Assembly (NCBI GenBank): GCA_016185915.1
Contig: JACPMP010000061.1
Location: forward strand, 1 to 13,274
Direction of reading: 5' to 3'
DNA: 13,274 bases
Source: Candidatus Woesearchaeota archaeon
GTDB lineage: Archaea; Nanobdellota; Nanobdellia; Woesearchaeales; GW2011-AR4
A model generated the notes under the pieces. That model was not told the DNA's origin. It ran no database searches and saw only the letters and a list, made by a program, of their open reading frames with translations. The translations under genes were made by a program, and so were the position numbers. Positions 5,623-10,990 of the stretch are shown in pieces. Within the stretch, counting starts at the first letter, position 1. Each line of letters starts with the position of its first letter.

Positions 5623-6225
5623 ATGCAAATGAAAGAGTGGTTCAAATCCAAACCTATATGGCTAAAAGGCGGTATAATAGGTCTGATTGTTGGGGCTTTT
5701 TTTGCATTTACAGGGATTATTGGAACGTTTTCGTGTTACTGGAATCCTGTAGCAGGAGAAGTAGTTCCTGAAGGTTTGTGTAGTAATCCTACTTTAGTAG
5801 TTGCTTTCTATACTCCATTTTTAGGTAGTTATTGGGTTTCAGTATTTCTATTTAGTTGGTTGTTTGAGTTACTACCTAGTTTTGGAGTGTTTTTTTATTT
5901 TGCTGTTCCAAGTACAGTTTTAATGTTTTTTTCTTTCTTAATAGGGACATTAATTGGACTGTTTGTTAGCAAAAGAGGTTGGATTGGCAAACAGTTTGGA
6001 ACGACATATGTTATCTACGGAGGTCTTATAGGTTTTATAATTATGCTTATTTTGGGTCTTCTACATTTTATCCCAATTAAATTATTCCTTAAAATTTCTA
6101 AATATTTGTTTGGGAGAAGGCAAACCTTTAATGGTTTTTTTGATATGATTTTATTACTTTCTATAGCATTTATTGTCGGAGCATTAATTGGTTGGATAAT
6201 AAAAAAAATAAAATCTAGAATATAG
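5623..6225 (+). CDS. Multi-pass membrane protein of unknown function
   Basis: A 200-residue hydrophobic protein with roughly four or five membrane segments: about 15-36 (GGIIGLIVGAFFAFTGIIGT), one or two in 57-85, about 88-113 ending in SKRG, about 126-150, and about 172-193 followed by the basic tail KKIKSRI. A loop between the first two segments contains C38 and C53, which could pair if outside the cell. No transporter or enzymatic motif is visible and I do not recognise the family. The TATA box spacing predicts a leaderless mRNA starting at ATG 5623; another ATG two codons on is possible. It is followed after only 13 bases by the peroxiredoxin gene, so the two are probably cotranscribed. 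Confidence 0.75.
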   Translation: MQMKEWFKSKPIWLKGGIIGLIVGAFFAFTGIIGTFSCYWNPVAGEVVPEGLCSNPTLVVAFYTPFLGSYWVSVFLFSWLFELLPSFGVFFYFAVPSTVLMFFSFLIGTLIGLFVSKRGWIGKQFGTTYVIYGGLIGFIIMLILGLLHFIPIKLFLKISKYLFGRRQTFNGFFDMILLLSIAFIVGALIGWIIKKIKSRI

Positions 6226-6238
6226 ACTAGGTTTAAAA

Positions 6239-6673
6239 ATGGTCGAACTAGGACAAAAAGCGCCTGACTTCACTTTAGTTGATCAGGATGGAAGAGAAAG
6301 AAAATTAAGCGAGTTTAAAGGCAAAAATGTGATTCTCGCTTTCTATCCTTTTGATTTTTCTCCCGTATGCACAGTTGAGTTTGGGTGCTTTAGAGACGAT
6401 TTGAGCAAATTGAATAGTTTAAATGCAATAAGCGTTGACAGCAAGCACTCGCACAAAGAGTTTGCCAAAAAATTAAATTTAAACTTTCCTTTATTAAGCG
6501 ATTTCAACAGGGAAGTTTGCAAAATTTATGGGACTTTAAGAAAAGAGGGTTTTAGCGATAGGGCTTATTTCATAATTGATAAGCAAGGCATAGTAAGATT
6601 TAAGTATTTAATGCCTACTCCAAAGGAAATGTTGGAAAACGAGCAATTGATTGAAGATTTAAACAAATTATAA
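6239..6673 (+). CDS. Peroxiredoxin (AhpC/TSA family)
   Basis: A 144-residue thioredoxin-fold peroxidase that reduces H2O2 and organic peroxides. The N-terminal APDFTLVDQDGRERKLSEFKGK is typical. The active-site block FYPFDFSPVCTVEFGCF contains the peroxidatic cysteine C44, with S41 in place of the usual Thr, and R108 in SDRAYFIID is the conserved Arg. A second Cys, C50, is six residues after C44; Bcp-type enzymes have the resolving Cys five residues after, so C50 may not be equivalent. C94 is another candidate. The length is near the lower limit for Bcp/AhpE-like members. TAGGT a few bases before ATG 6239 is a weak ribosome site. The ferritin-like gene follows after 19 bases, giving a peroxide-iron pair. 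Confidence 0.92.
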   Translation: MVELGQKAPDFTLVDQDGRERKLSEFKGKNVILAFYPFDFSPVCTVEFGCFRDDLSKLNSLNAISVDSKHSHKEFAKKLNLNFPLLSDFNREVCKIYGTLRKEGFSDRAYFIIDKQGIVRFKYLMPTPKEMLENEQLIEDLNKL

Positions 6674-6692
6674 AAAACACAAGGTGATTTAA

Positions 6693-7172
6693 ATGGGAGA
6701 AAAAGGAAGAGAAATTGCAAAACTTGACCATAAGTGGTTACTAAATGAATTAAATAAGGCATATGCTTTTGAATGGGTTGTGCATTATTATGCATCATTG
6801 GCTTCTAACATTGTTTCTGGGTTAAGAACACCGGTTTATGCAGAGATTTTCAAAAAAGCAGCAGAAGGAGAGTTTGGACATGCCAGCAGAATTGCTAAAA
6901 GAATCGCAGAACTAGGAGGAGAACCAGTAGAAACATTAAGCGAAATTGAAAAATCAGCAGGATTTGAAAAAGTAAGCTTTCCAAGAGAAAGGACTGATAT
7001 TAAAGGTTTCATTAAAGTCTTCTTAAAGATGGAGCAGCATGCAATTGCTTTATACAACGATTTAGCCAATAAAACTCACGGCAAGGATTTGGTAACTCAT
7101 GAGCTTGCAGAAGATTTGCTTGCAGAAGAGGTTGCTGAAGAGGAAGAGTATGAGAATATGTTGAAGGAATAG
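6693..7172 (+). CDS. Ferritin-like (Dps-like/bacterioferritin-type) protein
   Basis: A 159-residue four-helix diiron protein, likely to oxidise and store iron while consuming peroxide or oxygen. Ligand positions are visible: E27 in AFEWVVHYYASL, E60 and H63 in EGEFGHASRIAKRIAELGGEP, E114 with H116 in KMEQHAIALYNDLA, and acidic residues in DLLAEEVAEEEEY of helix 4. The HASRIAKRIAELGGEP block is characteristic of archaeal/bacterial Dps-like (DPSL) and bacterioferritin-related proteins. In helix 4 the usual E-x-x-H pair seems to be E146-x-x-E149, so the His ligand may be replaced by Glu. AAGGTGAT at 6681-6688, four bases before the ATG, fixes the start. It is the last gene of the 5623-7172 run. 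Whether it forms a 12-mer or 24-mer cannot be told. Confidence 0.88.
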   Translation: MGEKGREIAKLDHKWLLNELNKAYAFEWVVHYYASLASNIVSGLRTPVYAEIFKKAAEGEFGHASRIAKRIAELGGEPVETLSEIEKSAGFEKVSFPRERTDIKGFIKVFLKMEQHAIALYNDLANKTHGKDLVTHELAEDLLAEEVAEEEEYENMLKE

Positions 7173-7173
7173 G

Positions 7174-7193
7174 TTTTTTATATTTAATTTTTT
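7174..7193 (+). terminator. Double oligo-T terminator after the ferritin gene
   Basis: Two runs of six T (7174-7179 and 7188-7193) start just after the stop codon. They lie between convergent genes, with the minus-strand GNAT ending at 7208. Confidence 0.55.
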
Positions 7194-7207
7194 GTTTGAC
7201 TTAATTA

Positions 7208-7622
7208 TCATTTGAAATATTTTTCAAAGTAATCAACGTCATTGTTAGTATAATAAAGCTTAAATCCTTGGCTTGTCAGTTGCTTATGAACTGCCAAATT
7301 ATCTATGGCTGATTTTGCATAAGCTCTCATATATTTTCCGCTAATTTCCTCTAAAATTGACTTTAAAATCGAAGTTCCTACACCATTACCTTTAATTCTG
7401 CTAAAGCAAAGCCATAGATATGCATTGGTTATTGTAACTTCATACCAAACGCCAAAGACCCAATAGTTGATTTCGGTCAACTACCTTCAAAATCCCATAG
7501 GCTCTGTCTTCAAGCCGTGACCTAATTTCTTCTTCTGTCAAGTCTTTTTTCGCAGGTATTTCTCTTCTAACGTCATCCAAAACTTCAATCAAATCTTCTA
7601 TTGTTCCTTTAACCTGTGTCAT
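7208..7622 (-). pseudogene. GNAT acetyltransferase broken by a +1 frameshift
   Basis: Two overlapping minus-strand frames make one GNAT. From ATG 7622 the first frame gives about 50 meaningful residues ending RAYGILKVVDRN, then soon meets a stop. The next frame continues with VFGVWYEVTITNAYLWLCF, then RIKGNGVGTSILKSILEEI (the GxGxG/A acetyl-CoA loop; here G-N-G-V-G-T) and AIDNLAVHKQLTSQGFKLYY, the standard GNAT C-terminus. The span is 415 bases, which is 138 codons plus one base, so a single inserted base between about 7445 and 7475 would explain it. The intact protein would have 137 residues, a normal small GNAT, transferring acetyl from acetyl-CoA to an unknown amine. It follows the 83-aa gene after 13 bases, probably in one operon. 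A sequencing error or programmed frameshift remains possible. Confidence 0.75.
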
Positions 7623-7635
7623 TTTAATGCAATTA

Positions 7636-7887
7636 TTATTCCATTTTTCTTATGGATTCAACGCCAGCTGTTTCGATAGTTAGTGAAGTGGCTCTCTTTT
7701 GAACGTGTCCAAAAACATCCATTACACAATCATCCAGATAAAGATAGCTTCCACCATTATTACGATACGTTCCAACAATCTTAAAATGCAAATAAGTGGG
7801 TTCTGCACCAAAACCTGGAGCTCTGTACATCATTGTTCCATGAATCTCGTATTTAGTGCCTGGAAGCAAATTGGATATTTCTGTCAT
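7636..7887 (-). CDS. Small hypothetical protein (83 aa), probably beta-rich
   Basis: I do not recognise this protein. It starts MTEISNLLPGTKYEIHG and alternates hydrophobic and polar residues in short strands (LHFKIVGTYR, SYLYLDDCVM, SLTIETAGVESI), which suggests a small beta-barrel or sheet. There is no signal peptide, membrane segment or obvious metal site; it has one Cys. It has no good ribosome site of its own: its ATG is two bases after the stop codon of an 11-codon ORF (7925-7890) with a strong GGAGGA, so translation is probably coupled to that leader. The GNAT gene follows 13 bases downstream on the same strand. The link to acetylation is by position only. Confidence 0.6.
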   Translation of the reverse strand: MTEISNLLPGTKYEIHGTMMYRAPGFGAEPTYLHFKIVGTYRNNGGSYLYLDDCVMDVFGHVQKRATSLTIETAGVESIRKME

Positions 7888-7889
7888 TT

Positions 7890-7925
7890 TTATTCACGTC
7901 CATCATTTCTCAATTCTTTGGTCAT
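7890..7925 (-). CDS. 11-residue leader ORF coupled to the 83-aa gene
   Basis: The minus strand reads ATG at 7925 for MTKELRNDGRE and a TAA at 7890-7892. GGAGGA (plus 7935-7940) lies nine bases before this ATG and is the best ribosome site in the neighbourhood. The stop is two bases before the ATG at 7887, an arrangement that favours re-initiation. It could be a leader peptide or simply a start region left from a longer N-terminus after mutation. Confidence 0.4.
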   Translation of the reverse strand: MTKELRNDGRE

Positions 7926-7932
7926 TTAGAAT

Positions 7933-7946
7933 ATTCCTCCAGGAAT
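7933..7946 (-). promoter_or_regulatory. Inverted repeat enclosing the GGAGGA ribosome site
   Basis: ATTCCT-CC-AGGAAT on plus is a perfect 6-bp inverted repeat. In the minus-strand RNA, AUUCC and GGAAU can pair around UGGA, which would bury most of the GGAGGA site of the leader ORF. It could be a translational switch or, as DNA, a small operator. Confidence 0.4.
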
Positions 7947-8009
7947 CATATCATGCAGTTTACAAATCGATACTGGTATATCCCCTTCTATCAAATAATC
8001 AATAATAAA

Positions 8010-8030
8010 TTTATGTCACAAAAACATAAA
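8010..8030. promoter_or_regulatory. Upstream inverted repeat at the ACT-regulator promoter
   Basis: TTTATGT (8010-8016) and ACATAAA (8024-8030) are perfect 7-bp arms around CACAAAA. It ends just before the TATA box at 8032. Its CACAAA word recurs, inverted, in the second repeat at 8040-8061. Confidence 0.5.
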
Positions 8031-8031
8031 A

Positions 8032-8039
8032 TTTATAAG
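8032..8039 (+). promoter_or_regulatory. TATA box of the ACT-domain regulator
   Basis: TTTATAAG, centred about 26.5 bases before ATG 8062, so the transcript should begin at or next to that ATG. This excludes the GTG at 8053 as a start. Confidence 0.6.
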
Positions 8040-8061
8040 AAAAGACATATTTGTGTCTTTT
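8040..8061. promoter_or_regulatory. Operator-like inverted repeat between TATA box and start
   Basis: AAAAGACA (8040-8047) and TGTCTTTT (8054-8061) are perfect 8-bp arms separated by TATTTG. The site fills exactly the interval between the TATA box and the predicted transcript start, where archaeal repressors block RNA polymerase. Its centre is about 30 bp from that of the upstream repeat, near three helical turns. Confidence 0.6.
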
Positions 8062-8718
8062 ATGACAAATATTGCGGAGCAAGTAAAAATATTCTTAGAC
8101 AATGATTTTATTATAAGGAAATGCCTTTTCAGAAACATAATCAGCTTTAGGGCTCTCTCTAGATACATAATAAAAACATTGAACTTAGAAGAAAAAAATC
8201 TAGATGCTGTTATGAGCGCGATAAGGCGCTATAAAAAAGAAGAAAGATTAAAGACAGAAACAGAATTAAAAAAAATATTTTCTAGAGTTGCTGTCAAAAC
8301 AAGAAGCAATATTGTTGATATTTGCATTAAAAAGAGTAAAAAAATATTAGAACAGTTGAATAAAATAAATTCAATAGTTGATATAGAAAAGGGAGAAGTA
8401 ATAAGGATTATTCAAGCTGAAGAAAGCATTCGAATTATCTTAGACGAAAAAAATTTAGATAAATTTTTTGACCATATTTCGAAAGGTGATTGCACTTCAA
8501 TAGAAAAAGATTTAACTGAAATAAACCTTCATTTTACCATAGAAGCTGCAAAAACCAAAGGGATAATTTCTCTAATTTCTTCAAGCTTAAATGCAGAAGA
8601 TATTAACATTGTTGAAATTATAAGTTGTGCACCAGAGTTATTAATATTTGTGAAGAAAGAAGATTTGCTTAAATCCTTGAATGCTGTTAATAATCTTGAG
8701 AGAATTTATAAAAGTTAG
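8062..8718 (+). CDS. ACT-domain regulator, archaeal helical + ACT type
   Basis: A 218-residue protein from ATG 8062; the GTG at 8053 is in frame but lies inside the operator, upstream of the predicted transcript start. Residues about 1-65 (IAEQVKIFLDNDFIIRKCLF, then IISFRALSRYI and DAVMSAIRRYKKE) resemble the N-terminal helical domain of an archaeal regulator-like family in which the segment reads like IINYSALARKI. A charged middle follows. Residues about 147-205 look like an ACT ligand-binding domain: HFTIEAAKTKGIISLISSSL, DINIVEIISCAPELLIFVKKED. ACT domains bind small ligands, usually amino acids, and control transcription or enzymes. Two inverted repeats bracket its promoter, so autoregulation is likely (inference). 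It lies 72 bases upstream of pncB, which suggests but does not prove control of NAD salvage. DNA binding is not shown by a classical HTH. Confidence 0.72.
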   Translation: MTNIAEQVKIFLDNDFIIRKCLFRNIISFRALSRYIIKTLNLEEKNLDAVMSAIRRYKKEERLKTETELKKIFSRVAVKTRSNIVDICIKKSKKILEQLNKINSIVDIEKGEVIRIIQAEESIRIILDEKNLDKFFDHISKGDCTSIEKDLTEINLHFTIEAAKTKGIISLISSSLNAEDINIVEIISCAPELLIFVKKEDLLKSLNAVNNLERIYKS

Positions 8719-8727
8719 AGTATGCCT

Positions 8728-8744
8728 TAAGAATGGTATTCTTA
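8728..8744. promoter_or_regulatory. 7-bp inverted repeat before the pncB promoter
   Basis: TAAGAAT and ATTCTTA pair perfectly around GGT, between the regulator stop and the pncB TATA box. It could end the regulator transcript or be an operator 15 bases upstream of the box. There is no T-run after it, so the operator reading is slightly preferred. Confidence 0.4.
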
Positions 8745-8758
8745 CAATTAAAACAAAA

Positions 8759-8766
8759 TTTATAAA
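8759..8766 (+). promoter_or_regulatory. TATA box of pncB
   Basis: TTTATAAA, centred about 28 bases before ATG 8791, with no Shine-Dalgarno site, so a leaderless or nearly leaderless transcript is expected. Confidence 0.55.
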
Positions 8767-8790
8767 CACAATATTTTATTTTTCTGCTCT

Positions 8791-10152
8791 ATGATTAATG
8801 AGCAAGATTTTGCTTTATTGATAGACTTATACGAGCTTACAATGTGTGCAAGTTATTTTGACAATAAAATAGATGGAACTGCAACATTTGACTTGTTTAT
8901 CAGAAAATTGCCGCCAAACAGGTCTTATTTTATCGCTGCTGGATTAGAAGATGCGCTTAATTATTTGAAAAATTTAAAATTTACAAAGGAGCATATACAA
9001 TTCTTAAAATCAAAAAATATTTTTAAGAGTGATTTTTTGGATTATTTGAAAAATTTCAAATTTACGGGAGATGTTTTTGCACTGCCAGAAGGCACCATTT
9101 TTTTTCCAAATGAGCCAATTTTGAGTGTTACTGCTCCGATAATTGAAGCCCAGTTAGTTGAAACGTTTTTGTTGAATGTAATAAATCTGCAAACTACAAT
9201 AGCGACAAAAGCATCAAGAGTGGTTTTGGCAGCAAAGCAAAATCCTGTTGTTGATTTTTCATTAAGAAGGACTCAAGGCACAGATGCTGGAATGAAGGTT
9301 GCAAGAGCTTCATATATTGCTGGCTGCATAGGCACTTCAAATGTTCTTGCTGGAATGAAGCATAATATTCCAATCTATGGAACCATGGCTCACAGTTTTG
9401 TAATGGCTTTTGAAAAAGAGGAAAAAAGTTTTAGGGCTTATTCAAAAACATTTCCAGACACTTCAACATTTTTAGTTGATACATACAATACACTAAAGAG
9501 TGTAGAAAAAGCTGCAATTGTTGCAAAAGAAATGGAAAAGCAAGGACATAAATTAAAAGCAATAAGGCTTGATAGCGGCGACTTAGTTGCTTTGAGCAAA
9601 TCAGCAAGAAAAATTCTTGATAAAAATGGCTTAAAGTATGTTAATATTTTTGGAAGTGGCGACTTAGACGAATATAAGATTGAGGAATTGCTTAAAAGAG
9701 GCGCTTTAATTGATGCTTTTGGTGTTGGAACTGCAATGGGTGTTTCAAAAGATGCTCCTTACTGTGATGTTGTTTACAAACTGGTTGAATTAAGCAATAA
9801 CGGCAAATTATTGCCGACAATGAAGTTAAGCAAAGGCAAAGTTACTTATCCTGGAAAAAAGCAAATCTATAGAATTAGTGGCAAGAATGGAGATTATATC
9901 AAAGATATTTTAGCTTTGGAAAATGAAAAAATAAATGGACAAAAGTTACTGATTAAGGTTATGGAAAAGGGGGAAAATGTTCACAATTCGCCCTCATTAA
10001 AACAAATTAAAAAAACAACAAAAGAAAATTTAGACAAGTTGCCTGAAAAATATAAGAAATTAAGAGATGATGCAAAATATAAAGTTGAGATAAGCCATCA
10101 ACTAAAAAAATTGACTGAAAAATTGAATAAACTTATTAAACAAAAACTTTAA
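8791..10152 (+). CDS. pncB: Nicotinate phosphoribosyltransferase
   Basis: EC 6.3.4.21: joins nicotinate and PRPP, with ATP, to give nicotinate mononucleotide in the Preiss-Handler route to NAD. Across 453 residues the family marks are in order: DLYELTM (12-18), the core DFSLRRTQGTDAGMKVARAS (from 155) contacting substrate and phosphates, GTMAHSF with H201 at the position of the phosphorylated His of the family, RLDSGDL (about 259-265), and FGVGTAMGVS in the phosphate-binding part of the barrel. The length is normal for the family. The last 70 residues are Lys-rich, probably a helical extension. It begins leaderless behind its own TATA box. Nicotinamidase follows after 26 bases. The ACT-domain gene upstream may regulate it. 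Confidence 0.95.
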   Translation: MINEQDFALLIDLYELTMCASYFDNKIDGTATFDLFIRKLPPNRSYFIAAGLEDALNYLKNLKFTKEHIQFLKSKNIFKSDFLDYLKNFKFTGDVFALPEGTIFFPNEPILSVTAPIIEAQLVETFLLNVINLQTTIATKASRVVLAAKQNPVVDFSLRRTQGTDAGMKVARASYIAGCIGTSNVLAGMKHNIPIYGTMAHSFVMAFEKEEKSFRAYSKTFPDTSTFLVDTYNTLKSVEKAAIVAKEMEKQGHKLKAIRLDSGDLVALSKSARKILDKNGLKYVNIFGSGDLDEYKIEELLKRGALIDAFGVGTAMGVSKDAPYCDVVYKLVELSNNGKLLPTMKLSKGKVTYPGKKQIYRISGKNGDYIKDILALENEKINGQKLLIKVMEKGENVHNSPSLKQIKKTTKENLDKLPEKYKKLRDDAKYKVEISHQLKKLTEKLNKLIKQKL

Positions 10153-10155
10153 ATA
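10148..10155 (+). promoter_or_regulatory. TATA box of pncA, overlapping the pncB stop
   Basis: TTTAAATA straddles the pncB stop codon and is centred about 27.5 bases before ATG 10179. The nicotinamidase gene therefore probably has its own leaderless transcript in addition to read-through from pncB. Confidence 0.5.
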
Positions 10156-10178
10156 AAAAACTTAATTAATTCTTTCTT

Positions 10179-10790
10179 ATGAAAAAAACAATTTTTTTTG
10201 ATGTTGATACTCAGTATGATTTCATGCATAAAGATGGCAAGCTGTATGTACCTGATGCAGAAAAAATAATTCCAAATTTGAAGAAAATAACAGGATTCGC
10301 TAAGAAAAATAAAATAAGTGCAATAGCATCAGGAGATTCTCATAAAATGAGTGATTGGGAGATTGTTTCTAAAACATTTCCTCCACATTGCATAGGGGGC
10401 ACTAAAGGACAAAAAAAAATTCCAGAGACAAGATTGCCAAACACAAAGATTATTCCTAACAAAGAATTAAGCAGCAATCAATTAAAAAAACTTGTAGAAA
10501 AATGCCATAGTTTTTGGATTTTTAAGCAAGAATATAATGCATTCTCTAATCCAAATTTAAAATTAATCCTCAAAGATGCAAAAAGGGCTTACGTTTATGG
10601 CGTTGCAACTGACTATTGCGTAAAGGCAGCTGTCCTAGGATTAAGAAAAATGAGGATTGCAACTTATGTCATAAAAGACGCAATAAAGCCGGTTTTCAAA
10701 AAGAATGAAAAGAAAGATTTATCTTTGTTTAAGAAAAAAGGTGCGAAGTTTTTGACAACTCAGCAATTATTGAGTAAAAAGAATCTTTGA
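10179..10790 (+). CDS. pncA: Nicotinamidase (isochorismatase-like cysteine hydrolase)
   Basis: EC 3.5.1.19: hydrolyses nicotinamide to nicotinate and ammonia, the substrate of the preceding enzyme. In 203 residues the isochorismatase-fold triad is visible: D10 in FDVDTQYDF, K116 in FWIFKQEYNAFSNP, and C147 in GVATDYCVKAAVLGL. Metal-site candidates are D53 and H55 (SGDSH) and H70 in PPHCIGGTKGQ, which matches the PPHCV-GT-G stretch of PncA. The usual second His of the DWHP..H motif is not evident, so metal coordination may differ a little. Adjacent pncB makes nicotinamide rather than another amide the likely substrate. The start is supported by the TATA box at 10148-10155. T-runs after the stop mark the end of the unit. 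Confidence 0.9.
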   Translation: MKKTIFFDVDTQYDFMHKDGKLYVPDAEKIIPNLKKITGFAKKNKISAIASGDSHKMSDWEIVSKTFPPHCIGGTKGQKKIPETRLPNTKIIPNKELSSNQLKKLVEKCHSFWIFKQEYNAFSNPNLKLILKDAKRAYVYGVATDYCVKAAVLGLRKMRIATYVIKDAIKPVFKKNEKKDLSLFKKKGAKFLTTQQLLSKKNL

Positions 10791-10804
10791 TTTTTATTTT
10801 TGTT
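10791..10804 (+). terminator. Oligo-T terminator after pncA
   Basis: TTTTTATTTTTGTT immediately after the stop codon: two runs of five T on the coding strand, without a hairpin. Confidence 0.5.
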
Positions 10805-10879
10805 TGAAGAGATTTTATTATGTTTATTATACTATAATCTATTGGAATTTTATTTTCGGTATAGAAAATAATCCTAATT

Positions 10880-10910
10880 ATTAGTATACATTTTTCTATA
10901 TTAATATACA
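10880..10910 (+). repeat. Phased 11-bp direct repeats before parA
   Basis: ATTAGTATACA (10880-10890) and ATTAATATACA (10900-10910) differ at one base and start exactly 20 bp apart, about two helical turns. They end 11 bases before the parA TATA box. A 13-bp palindrome ATTATACTATAAT lies further upstream at 10826-10838. ParA-type proteins often control their own promoters, so these are candidate operator or partition sites (inference). Confidence 0.5.
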
Positions 10911-10921
10911 AAATCACAACA

Positions 10922-10929
10922 TTTAAATA
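10922..10929 (+). promoter_or_regulatory. TATA box of the parA-like gene
   Basis: TTTAAATA, predicting a transcript start near 10952 and a leader of about 39 bases. The leader ends with GAGGTGAT (10978-10985), a near-perfect ribosome site five bases before ATG 10991. Confidence 0.6.
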
Positions 10930-10990
10930 TAAGCTATGAAAATAATAGAAGGAGATTGTTTCTTTGCTTATGTAAAAGAGGTGATATTAG

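Noticed and set aside
7208..7480. A separate 90-residue protein starting at TTG
   Set aside because: It lacks the GNAT N-terminus and continues the upstream frame after a one-base shift, so a broken single gene is more likely.
8053..8061. GTG start for the ACT regulator
   Set aside because: It lies inside the operator-like repeat, before the predicted transcript start; ATG 8062 fits the TATA spacing.
10897..10908. Palindrome TATATTAATATA as an operator by itself
   Set aside because: A simple AT palindrome is expected by chance in such AT-rich sequence; only the 20-bp phased direct repeats that overlap it were kept.
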